Of a stretch of 41,890 bases of DNA, positions 22,994 to 30,303 are shown piece after piece. The translations under genes and the position numbers were made by a program. The stretch is from JAYEIH01 sp034659995 (GTDB taxonomy: Archaea; Methanobacteriota_B; Thermococci; Methanofastidiosales; B48-G16). The stretch lies in contig JAYEIH010000097.1 in the NCBI GenBank assembly GCA_034659995.1, positions 1 to 41,890 on the forward strand, read 5' to 3'. The stretch's first letter is position 1. The number at the start of each line of letters is the position of its first letter. The notes under the pieces are model-generated. The model saw only the letters and a list, made by a program, of their open reading frames with translations. It was not told the origin of the DNA and did not search any database.

Positions 22994-24147
22994 TTTCTCG
23001 CCTTGGCTAACACCTTGTCAAAGTTCCTGGATTTAACAGATAGATAGTTTAGGGCATCCGTATATGTGATGTAATTTTTGTCATAGTTGCTAGCTACTAT
23101 TGAAACGAATTTATTTCCAACCTTTGAAAGGCATCTTTTGTCCTGAGGGAGTCCCCATCCTTTTTTCTTGGTTTCTTTATCCGCCACTTCGTCTGGTTCC
23201 CGTGGTTTGTATCTATCCAGCGTTTCCTTAAATTCTGCACTGGTGATGAAATTCTGTTTGAGCATATTATAAAGGAGCATTGCTTTGCTTACCTTATAGT
23301 GATAAGAGAACGAGTTTAGGGTCTTTGTATCGGTAAGCGCCCTCTCCTCTGATTTAAAAATCTCTTTGGCGAGGTCCCGTGGCAATAGAAATCCAGATGC
23401 GAACTCATTGCACCATTTTTCAACATTGTCTCTGAACCTTGTGGTAATATCAGGAAGATCGATCACAGTATCACTCAGTAGTACATGACCAAACTCATGC
23501 ATCAGTGAGAACAGCCGGGCTTCTATACTGTCATTTGAGTTCACAACAATAACATTCGGAGTATTGTCTGTAAGGACAAATCCTCTCGCATCCTCCACTG
23601 GCATGGAGAACTGGAAGACAAGAATGTTCATATCCTCGAATATGTCCCTGAGATAATTGAAAAACTCATAGGGCGTTTTAAATTTCCTCTGAATATCCTC
23701 AGTCAGTCCGAATTGCTCACGATACTTAGCTGCGAGGTCCTCAGGTTTTATCTTGGTGGAGGTTCGCTTTATTGTGGGTTTGGTGGAATATTTGATGTTG
23801 CCCGACAACTCAGCCCCGATCTTCTGAAGGCTCCGAGCCTTCCTTATAATATAGATTGTCTTTTTATCAAAGATATCCTTTTTATCCGGGAGCATACGAT
23901 AGTCCTTCGGCATTGGAGGTTCTTTTACAGGTTTTGGGAGAAAAAAGGCAGCCAGAGGGCGTTTGTAGGCTTTTGAAAGTACTTTTAACTGTCTGAGTGT
24001 TGGCTGTCTTTCCCCCTTTTCGATAGCCCGAACTACTTTGATACTGGTGTTTAGTCGTTTTACTACGTCTTCGATGGACCAGCCGGAGCTCTCCCTGAGC
24101 CACTGGAAGATTTTTGGGTTTACATCAACTTTCAATGAGCGGGGCAT
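22990..24147 (-). CDS. XRE-family HTH / ImmA-IrrE metallopeptidase, partner of the DUF4411 toxin
   Basis: 385 residues. An N-terminal XRE helix-turn-helix (about 10-65: WSIEDVVKRLNTSIKVVRAIEKG in parts) is joined to a ImmA/IrrE zinc peptidase domain with HEFGH near residue 215 and NEFASGFLLP downstream, both complete. Such proteins are predicted to repress the operon and to be controlled by proteolysis. In this arrangement it is the probable antitoxin for the DUF4411 protein. Start 24147 is preferred because AGGTG precedes it; the GTG nine bases earlier overlaps that site. Confidence 0.88.
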   Translation of the reverse strand: MPRSLKVDVNPKIFQWLRESSGWSIEDVVKRLNTSIKVVRAIEKGERQPTLRQLKVLSKAYKRPLAAFFLPKPVKEPPMPKDYRMLPDKKDIFDKKTIYIIRKARSLQKIGAELSGNIKYSTKPTIKRTSTKIKPEDLAAKYREQFGLTEDIQRKFKTPYEFFNYLRDIFEDMNILVFQFSMPVEDARGFVLTDNTPNVIVVNSNDSIEARLFSLMHEFGHVLLSDTVIDLPDITTRFRDNVEKWCNEFASGFLLPRDLAKEIFKSEERALTDTKTLNSFSYHYKVSKAMLLYNMLKQNFITSAEFKETLDRYKPREPDEVADKETKKKGWGLPQDKRCLSKVGNKFVSIVASNYDKNYITYTDALNYLSVKSRNFDKVLAKARK

Positions 24148-24246
24148 GTTGGGCACCTAATTCTTTCCTTTGTTTTTATTTCTTCTTTTGGGGATGTTCT
24201 GTTATATGTCTTTTGATTAAGATATTCATTCAACTTTTACCTTACA

Positions 24247-24549
24247 TTAGGGAAGTTCAGCAGCAGATACTACTACTTTATAATCAACTCCTAGAGCATC
24301 TTTAAAGTGAGCTTTTCCACACATTATTTTTCTCCGTTCATCTGGCCTCAATTCATCCAAGTTTTTAGTACTCTTTATTTCCCTTACCAGATATAGAATT
24401 GGTATATCGGAGTCTTCTCCGTTACCCATCATGATCTCGAACTGCCTTGAAACCGAGAACCCCTTTTCTTTGCAACATCCTCGATATTTTTTATATAGAA
24501 TTTCATCGGGGTCTAAATTTACATTTTTAGACGGCATCTCATCACACAC
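24247..24549 (-). pseudogene. Chimeric frame: ribbon-helix-helix N-terminus joined to a type III restriction (Res) C-terminus
   Basis: 100 residues. The first about 40 (KNVNLDPDEILYKKYRGCCK, GFSVSRQFEIMM) look like a ribbon-helix-helix antitoxin. The last about 48 (LYLVREIKSTKNLDELRPDE, IMCGKAHFKDALGVDYKVV) match the extreme C-terminus of type III restriction Res subunits. Neither half is complete, and the join (GNGEDSDIP) has no homology in mind, so a deletion probably fused two genes. The frame stays open and has a TATA-like CATTTATATG upstream, so it may still be expressed. Family calls are by recognition, not by search. Confidence 0.6.
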
Positions 24550-24657
24550 TATACATGTCTACAACTACATATAAATGTGTTGTTTATTCATTGCAAAACT
24601 CCTCCTTTTCCCGCTACTAAATATTTGGGTGGGGCGAAGCTGGTTACCCTCTGCCAT

Positions 24658-24733
24658 ATACCTCAAAAGAACAAAGTGCAGAGTGAGAGTGCAGAGTGAG
24701 AGTGCAGAGTTTTATCTCACGAACTTGAGGTAT
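24658..24733. repeat. 13-base tandem repeat bracketed by a 9-base inverted repeat
   Basis: AGTGCAGAGTGAG occurs twice and a further ten bases follow (24675-24710). The array is flanked by ATACCTCAA (24658-24666) and TTGAGGTAT (24725-24733), perfect inverted copies. It lies 17 bases past the 3' end of the aIF5A gene, so it could act as a transcript end or be the trace of a small element. Confidence 0.6.
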
Positions 24734-24749
24734 CCATAGGAAAAAAACA

Positions 24750-25151
24750 TCAACTCTTAACCCTTATTATCTTTATCTTTCCCAGGGTCTCCCAGTACTC
24801 AACATTTAGGCCCTGTTTGATCTCTCCTTCTACGTCCTCCGGCTCCGGCATCGGGACCTCAAATGTTTCATAGGAGTTCATATCCATTAACTGGATATTA
24901 TCGCCCATAATCGCCGTAACCATTCCAGTGTTCTTATCGATAATCGGGGCGAAGATCTTTGCATTCACGGGTTTTATAATGCTTCTTTTTTTATCGTCAA
25001 AAAGGCCAACGGCCATTATTCTGGACTTTGCACTGCCATGCTTTCCCGGTGAAGAGGTCTGTATTTTTTTAATCTTACATGGTTCATCATTTATGATCAG
25101 GTACCTGCCTTTTTTTAAGGTTCCTACTTTTTTTTGTTCTTTGTCGCCCAT
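24750..25151 (-). CDS. eif5A: Translation initiation factor aIF5A
   Basis: 133 residues. N-terminal SH3-like domain with the hypusination loop SSPGKHGSAK (modified lysine K37) and a C-terminal OB-fold. The factor binds stalled ribosomes and promotes peptide-bond formation, for example at polyproline. TATA (TTCTTATAAAG on the minus strand, 25171-25181) and GGAGGA precede the ATG, so it probably has its own transcript, although it follows the five-gene operon on the same strand by 53 bases. Confidence 0.96.
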   Translation of the reverse strand: MGDKEQKKVGTLKKGRYLIINDEPCKIKKIQTSSPGKHGSAKSRIMAVGLFDDKKRSIIKPVNAKIFAPIIDKNTGMVTAIMGDNIQLMDMNSYETFEVPMPEPEDVEGEIKQGLNVEYWETLGKIKIIRVKS

Positions 25152-25204
25152 ATTTTTTCCTCCGATACGCTTTATAAGAAAAATACAAAGGGGGAATAAA
25201 AAGG

Positions 25205-25408
25205 TTATTGTTCAGCTATAGATCTCAGAACTATCGTTATATCTGTTCTCAACGTTGGGTCTGCCTCTTTTTGATGTTTTTTTAGTTTTTTCACTACCTC
25301 CTCCCTGGGTTCCCCCTCCAGTTCCGAGAGTATCTCCTTTATTCTTTTCAAGTTAGCTATATGTGGTGCTGTTTCCTTATATATCTCCATCAAATCCTTA
25401 GATAACAT
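25205..25408 (-). CDS. Small helical protein, unknown
   Basis: 67 residues, charged and helical (IKEILSELEGEPREEVVKKL, then ADPTLRTDITIVLRSIAEQ). I do not recognise a family; length and helix pattern recall small archaeal UPF0147-like proteins but the match is not convincing. It overlaps the aminotransferase end by 11 bases, with AAAAGG before its ATG, so it is expressed with that operon. An alternative start is the ATG at 25390. Confidence 0.6.
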   Translation of the reverse strand: MLSKDLMEIYKETAPHIANLKRIKEILSELEGEPREEVVKKLKKHQKEADPTLRTDITIVLRSIAEQ

Positions 25409-26525
25409 TTTTCATCCTTTTTAGGGCTTCTTTTATTTTTTCAATATCCGTTGCAAAGGACACTCGTATATAATCCTCACCATTCTCTCCGAAGGCAGTT
25501 CCGGGCACGACTACAACTCCTGTTTTTTCCAGTAAATACTCGGAGAACTCCGAAGAGCTCATGCCCGTAGACCCTATGTTGGGATAGCAGTAAAAGGTAC
25601 CCTTGGGAAGTAGTGTTTTTAGCCCCATATCGTTCAGTTTTTTAACGGTGAAATCCCTTCTCCTTTTGTACTCCTCCACCATCTCCCTCACACAGCTCTG
25701 ATCCGACTGCAATGCAGTATATGCTGCCTCCTGAGTAGGTGTATTCAAGCAGCCTGCCGCATACTGATGCACCCGCAGCATCGGTGTCAGATACTCCTTT
25801 TCTGCTACGGCAAATCCAATTCTCCAGCCCGTCATGGCGTAGGTCTTTGAAAATGAGTTTGTAACGATTGTTTTATCATAATATTTTTTAAAACACTGAG
25901 GCGTATAATCGTAGACTATCTTCTCATAGACATCATCGCTTAAAAGGAAAATATCATTATCCTCACAGATCTCGGCCAAGCCTCTGTAATCCTCCTTCTT
26001 CAAAACAGCTCCTGTGGGATTATTGGGATAACAGGTCACGAGCATCGTTGTTTTTTTTGTTATTTTTTCATTTACATCCTCGGGAAGAACTCTGAACTCA
26101 TTTTCTTCCTTCAGCGGTACTGCCACGGGTCGGGCTCCTACCATTACGGCATCATTCGTATAACACGGAAATGCGGGATCAGGAATAATAACCTCCTCGC
26201 CCTCATTTATTAACGCCTGAAAAGCCAGATAACAGGCTTCGTATGCACCCACAGTCATCAAAATCTCATCTGTGTCCAGTTGCAGTCCATATTCTTTTTT
26301 GTACTTCTCTGCAACAGCTTCTCTGAGCTTTAAAATGCCCAGGTTAGAGGTATACTTAGTTTTTCCTTCTTTCAAAGCTTTTGCAGCGGCATCTTTTATA
26401 AAATGTGGCGTATCAAAATCCGGTTCGCCTATGCCAAGAGGTATCGTATTCTCTATCTCAGCGGCTTTATCAAAGAGCTCTCGTATCTTTGAAGGAACTA
26501 TATTTTTCGTTCTTTCTGCTGCCAT
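25398..26525 (-). CDS. PLP-dependent aminotransferase, class I/II (AspC-like)
   Basis: 375 residues. The fold-type I set is clear: IGEPDFDTPHFI near the N-terminus, CYPNNPTGAV, SDDVYEKIVY, and the PLP lysine K227 in NSFSKTYAMTGWRIG; the late FATDIEK contains no surprises and the carboxylate-binding arginine is in EDYIRVSFA. It should transfer amino groups between aspartate or aromatic amino acids and 2-oxoglutarate; the exact substrate is not readable. Its ATG overlaps the preceding stop by one base (TAATG). A role tied to the PP-loop pair is suggested only by the operon. Confidence 0.92.
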   Translation of the reverse strand: MAAERTKNIVPSKIRELFDKAAEIENTIPLGIGEPDFDTPHFIKDAAAKALKEGKTKYTSNLGILKLREAVAEKYKKEYGLQLDTDEILMTVGAYEACYLAFQALINEGEEVIIPDPAFPCYTNDAVMVGARPVAVPLKEENEFRVLPEDVNEKITKKTTMLVTCYPNNPTGAVLKKEDYRGLAEICEDNDIFLLSDDVYEKIVYDYTPQCFKKYYDKTIVTNSFSKTYAMTGWRIGFAVAEKEYLTPMLRVHQYAAGCLNTPTQEAAYTALQSDQSCVREMVEEYKRRRDFTVKKLNDMGLKTLLPKGTFYCYPNIGSTGMSSSEFSEYLLEKTGVVVVPGTAFGENGEDYIRVSFATDIEKIKEALKRMKNVI

Positions 26526-28135
26526 TATTTCAACTCCAGAACCTCAAAGTCTATAATACTTCTATCCTGTATGAATACAACTACACCCTCCTCTATATTT
26601 ATACTCACCGTTATCACGGACTCATCCCCCATACTAATCTTCTTCTTTACAGAGTCCTGCGCAACATTTGGATAGATCGCTCCTTTGAACGAGATATCCT
26701 TATACGATATTATATAGAGGTCGTACTCCGCCATAATAGGATGGAGCGGAGTGATCTTTATTGTGAGTTCGTTATCTTCATAACTCAGATCCATGAGGGT
26801 CATATCCTCTTCCTCAAGTTCCTCTTCTATGGAATCTCTGTACTTTTCCGCAACACCCTCGTAGCCTCCTACAGTTTCATGAGCACCGTTAAAGTACACG
26901 GTGGGGTATCCGGCAAAACTATAATAATCCAGTCTCTCATCTGAGATCGGTTTTTCCATCACATCGCCGGGATGGTACTGTATGTAAAATACATCTCCGG
27001 GATACTCCTCTGTCATCTCTTCTATGCCCTCCTCTGCCTTGTAACAGTAATGGCACCATGTTGCCGTAAACATCTCAGCAAGAACCCCTTTATTTGCATT
27101 GCCTACCTGGACAATTAAATCAAGACTCTCTTCAAGTCCCGAGTCCGAGTTTACCGTAACCGTAAAGTTCATATCATCCAGTACCGTGGAAACGGTCAGA
27201 TTGCATGTGCCTTTTTCCCCAGGGGCAAGCTGAAGATCACTCTTTGAGAGGGTGCCCTCCTCAGCCTCGAGATGGTAGGTATCCTTCGAGTTTCCCGTGT
27301 TTATTATCTTTATGCTGAATGTTGCATCATACCCCTTGGGAACGTACTTCTTACTTTCCGGACACTGCATCCGGAAGCTATAATCCTTTTTTATCCCCGT
27401 TTTTAGTGTTATATCCCTTTCTTCTGCATTTTCAGGGGTTATTTTTAGAGAAACGCTGCCTTTATCTCCTCCTTCCGCTTCAAGAGGTGTGGTTATATAT
27501 ACTTTGATATCCCTCTCTTCATTTCTTTCCAGAGAGAACGCTTCCTCAGACGACGAGGCCTTCCAACCCACGGGCAGATTCTTTTCCAAACTTATCGTGT
27601 ATATATCTTCTTCCCCTGTATTTTTCATGGCGAGGGTAAACTCTGCTGTTTTTGATGCTTCCACATCCCACTCCGTCGTGCCTGTTATAGTATATCTGTA
27701 CTTCTTCTCCTCGACATCCGCCTTTACAGAAAACTCCTTTTTGCGGTTTATTTCCTCTCCTTTAATTGAAAATGTTACCCTTCCCTCCTCCTTTTGGTCA
27801 TAATCGGGTGTAACACCGATAAGCACATCAAGATTCTCTCTGGCTTTTAGAGTGTAGGTGGCATGATCAAGAAAACAGAGATCGTTGAAACAAAAATTGG
27901 CCGTCCAGCCATCGGACAGATCTTTTCCCAGTGTAAACTCGAGATCCCGTTCAGGACCGGAATTTTCGATACTCACAATAAATGAGGCATCTCCAGAGCT
28001 TATTTCCTTCGTATTCTCCGGGAAATGAACTTCAATTCCTAACTCTGAAGAATGCTCGGCTTCTATAAAAAAGTGAAGATATCCGAGCATGACCGCACAC
28101 AGCACCACTGAAACTGCCACGTACTTTAAAAACAT
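26525..28135 (-). CDS. Exported protein with NEW3-like repeats and a C-terminal thioredoxin-like domain
   Basis: 536 residues. An N-terminal anchor (YVAVSVVLCAVMLGYLHFF) is followed by about three beta-sandwich repeats of the NEW3/CARDB type (e.g. ENSGPERDLEFTL, KNTGEEDIYTISLEKNLPVGW, INTGNSKDTYHLEAEEGTLS). A thioredoxin-like domain follows, with the redox motif TATWCHYC (C361, C364) and the cis-proline in AGYPTVYFNG. It should act as an extracytoplasmic thiol oxidoreductase. It begins 10 bases inside the PP-loop gene and its stop overlaps the aminotransferase start by one base. Confidence 0.82.
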   Translation of the reverse strand: MFLKYVAVSVVLCAVMLGYLHFFIEAEHSSELGIEVHFPENTKEISSGDASFIVSIENSGPERDLEFTLGKDLSDGWTANFCFNDLCFLDHATYTLKARENLDVLIGVTPDYDQKEEGRVTFSIKGEEINRKKEFSVKADVEEKKYRYTITGTTEWDVEASKTAEFTLAMKNTGEEDIYTISLEKNLPVGWKASSSEEAFSLERNEERDIKVYITTPLEAEGGDKGSVSLKITPENAEERDITLKTGIKKDYSFRMQCPESKKYVPKGYDATFSIKIINTGNSKDTYHLEAEEGTLSKSDLQLAPGEKGTCNLTVSTVLDDMNFTVTVNSDSGLEESLDLIVQVGNANKGVLAEMFTATWCHYCYKAEEGIEEMTEEYPGDVFYIQYHPGDVMEKPISDERLDYYSFAGYPTVYFNGAHETVGGYEGVAEKYRDSIEEELEEEDMTLMDLSYEDNELTIKITPLHPIMAEYDLYIISYKDISFKGAIYPNVAQDSVKKKISMGDESVITVSINIEEGVVVFIQDRSIIDFEVLELK

Positions 28136-28863
28136 GAGTTATCCCCCTCTATATCCTTTATAAGTTTTCCTGCCGTTTCCGGGCTAATACTCTGACATCG
28201 CAGTTCCCTGAGCACTCGTTGAATAGAGTATCTCTTTAAATGGGGGTACTTTTTATGGAGGTTCTTCAGAAACTCACAGCCAAAACCATCGAACTCCTCG
28301 CCGACCATCTCGATATGATCCTCCTTTGTCAATGAGAGCATTGCAGGTATATTAAGTCTGTACATCTCCCCCATCTTGATTATAGAATGGGAGCCCACAG
28401 AGAGCATATCCCCAAATGCAATGAATTTATACTCTCGCTTTTCTGCAAACTCATATATTTTCTCCGTCATGAATCTATGGCAACGCCCACAGGGATGAAA
28501 ACGCTTTTTTTTGGCCTCTTCCAGTATAGTTCTGCGGTAGTTATCGCTGATAAAATGGATCTTAACGTTATTCTTCTGACAGAAACTCTCTATGGGCTTT
28601 CTATTAGATGGTGATAGTACAAAGGTCACGGCCTCAGGGTGAAGCTTGAATTTCTTTGTTATAAGGAGGGTGGCCTTACTATCTATCCCTCCGGAAAATG
28701 CTATCAGCGTCTTATTGCTTTCTTGAACTTTCTGTTCCTTTCCCAGTCTGGACTCAAGAATAGGTTTTATATATCTGTTCAGGTCAGAATCATTGTACGT
28801 TTCCAGTTTTTTCAGTGCGTTCCGCACACGATATATATCCCTGAACTCCTCAGCTTTTTTCAT
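28126..28863 (-). CDS. PP-loop ATP-pyrophosphatase with CxxC, catalytic-looking partner
   Basis: 245 residues. PP-loop SGGIDS (57-62) binds ATP; HPCGRCHRF (CxxC at 125-128) and AFGD (149-152) follow in the order seen in TtcA/TtuA/Ncs6-type tRNA thiolases, where a CxxC precedes a GHxxDD motif. The ATP site is intact. The gene overlaps the one upstream by four bases (ATGA) and the redox protein downstream by 10 bases. I do not know a named family for this pair. Sulfur transfer to RNA is inferred from the motif order, not shown. Confidence 0.75.
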   Translation of the reverse strand: MKKAEEFRDIYRVRNALKKLETYNDSDLNRYIKPILESRLGKEQKVQESNKTLIAFSGGIDSKATLLITKKFKLHPEAVTFVLSPSNRKPIESFCQKNNVKIHFISDNYRRTILEEAKKKRFHPCGRCHRFMTEKIYEFAEKREYKFIAFGDMLSVGSHSIIKMGEMYRLNIPAMLSLTKEDHIEMVGEEFDGFGCEFLKNLHKKYPHLKRYSIQRVLRELRCQSISPETAGKLIKDIEGDNSCF

Positions 28864-29684
28864 GAGCCTCCTCTGTAGTATCTGATTATATCATCTGTAG
28901 CCCATTTTGGTTCGCGAAGGCCTTCGTAAACCTCTTCGAGTGGTTTTTTGAAAAAAATATCGTTCTTTAACCGCATGCACTTATCCTTTATTTCCGTAAG
29001 ATTCTTTCTTTTCCATCCGTTCAGCCAGAAAAATTTTGTTGGATTGAGAAGAATAGTCGTATCATATGTAATTCCCTCATCAAAATCGCCAAATATTATA
29101 GGAATATCATTTTTTTTCGCATACTCAATCGCCTTTTTCCTTGTGAGTTCCCTACACTCGGTACAGTCCTGAATTTTCTTTTCAATAATAACAGACTCAT
29201 ACTTTCTGGCTACCTTTGGATAGGTCAGTCTAATAGTAAATACAATCGGCTCAAATCCTAAAATTTTTGATAAATGAAGGGAGTAAAGGTTTGAACATGG
29301 TATTACCAATGATTTCCCGTTTTTTGGGAACTTTATCTCTTCGTTTACCAGTTCGAATTCATTTTTTATGTATTTTTTTAGTTTTATAGAAACAGGATCT
29401 TCCTTTAATTTATCCATATTTTCTGTAAGTTTTTCCCGTCTCCTTAAAAGATCGAGATGAGAGTGTAATGTCACGTAGGTTACACCAAGCCTTTTTTTCA
29501 GTTCCCCCACCACCTTTCCATACCCAATGATATTGCTTTTGTCCGCTCTGTCCTCGGCCACGATATGGAGAGTATCTTTTTTTTCGTCATATGCTGTGTT
29601 TATTATCTCCGGAATTATCGTTGGAAACCCAAAACTCTTTCTGATAGCGATAACCTCCTGCAATATCTCGTCGTTGCTGAACAT
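28860..29684 (-). CDS. Degenerate PP-loop paralogue with an N-terminal KH-like domain
   Basis: 274 residues. Residues 36-75 (DTLHIVAEDRADKSNIIGYG, KVVGELKKRLG) resemble a type II KH RNA-binding motif. The C-terminal half lines up with its neighbour: LVIPCSNLYSLHLSKI (127-141) in place of the SGGxDS loop, CTEC (174-177) in place of CGRC, and FGD (198-200) shared. The phosphate-binding glycines and aspartate are lost, so it should not bind ATP in the normal way, and it may carry the RNA. TATA-like CCTTTTTATAGG lies about 25 bases before the ATG, so it leads the operon. Confidence 0.72.
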   Translation of the reverse strand: MFSNDEILQEVIAIRKSFGFPTIIPEIINTAYDEKKDTLHIVAEDRADKSNIIGYGKVVGELKKRLGVTYVTLHSHLDLLRRREKLTENMDKLKEDPVSIKLKKYIKNEFELVNEEIKFPKNGKSLVIPCSNLYSLHLSKILGFEPIVFTIRLTYPKVARKYESVIIEKKIQDCTECRELTRKKAIEYAKKNDIPIIFGDFDEGITYDTTILLNPTKFFWLNGWKRKNLTEIKDKCMRLKNDIFFKKPLEEVYEGLREPKWATDDIIRYYRGGS

Positions 29685-30049
29685 TGTTGTTTATTTTCAG
29701 TATTGCCTATAAAAAGGTTTGGTTAACTGTATCGAAAACCCTTATAAAGTTTCAGAAACGGTAATTTATTGAATACCCATAACCTGATATTTTGAAGAAG
29801 AAAAGCGAATCGTGAAGCTAACTACAGTAGAAAGACATCATAAACGTTGTAAGGTGTCGAGGGGCAAAACTGGTGGTACTGCCCAAAGTATCAGCATCTT
29901 TTGTGCCAAAACAGCCACTATGCCATAGGCGCCATATTCGTCATAGAGGGAATGTTTCATAGGAAATAGACAATATATCTAATAAGTATGATAACAAATC
30001 TTTTAACTATCTGTATATAGTTAATACTCCCATATAAAAAAAGAGGCAC
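29685..30049. other. Intergenic DNA without intact genes
   Basis: I see no intact gene. Bases 29810-29955 contain short stretches that look coding on the plus strand (e.g. GQNWWYCPKYQHLL, broken by stops), perhaps a decayed element; no terminal repeats are visible. AACTAT (30005-30010) pairs with ATAGTT (30017-30022). Confidence 0.35.
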
Positions 30050-30065
30050 CGAAAGCTTTTTAAAG
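30050..30065 (+). promoter_or_regulatory. BRE/TATA promoter before the candidate RNA
   Basis: CGAAAGCTTTTTAAAG matches the local promoter pattern and lies about 26 bases before 30088. It also sits in an imperfect inverted repeat (AAGAGGCA 30041-30048 with TGCCCTCTT 30068-30076), which on the minus strand is followed by a T run and could instead be a terminator. Confidence 0.5.
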
Positions 30066-30087
30066 TATGCCCTCTTAGTGTATAATT

Positions 30088-30160
30088 GAGGAGGCCCGGG
30101 AGCTAACAGCTCTTCTGTTCACCACCTCCCACACCCCCACTCCTTGGTCTCCTCACTTTT
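30088..30160 (+). ncRNA. Candidate structured small RNA
   Basis: About 70 bases beginning GAGGAGGCCCGGGAGC and ending GGTCTCCTC then ACTTTT. The ends pair over nine positions (GAGGAGGCC with GGUCUCCUC, one G.U). Inside, GGGAG pairs with CUCCC, and AACAG with CUGUU (or GAGCU with AGCUC). The start is where transcription from the promoter at 30050 would begin, and a T-rich stop follows. The sequence is much more G/C rich than its surroundings and no protein frame fits. It is not a tRNA or an SRP/RNase P RNA that I recognise. A minus-strand RNA is possible but folds slightly worse. Confidence 0.45.
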
Positions 30161-30303
30161 GATAGTTATTGTGTGATATTAACTTTTGAGTTAATAACAG
30201 ACAGCCTATATAAATGTTTCCCTTATTTGAAGAGTCCCCATCTGCCTTTATAGGAACATTAAATTGAAACTAAGAAATACAACTAAAAGAAAAAAAGAAA
30301 GAA

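Noticed and set aside
29810..29960. Possible transposase or zinc-ribbon remnant on the plus strand
   Set aside because: Short protein-like pieces are broken by stops, no known motif is complete and no terminal repeats are found; kept only as a note on the intergenic region.
30088..30160. tRNA gene
   Set aside because: The nine-base terminal stem recalls an acceptor stem, but there is no T-loop GTTC pattern, no anticodon arm of the right size and no CCA-type end.
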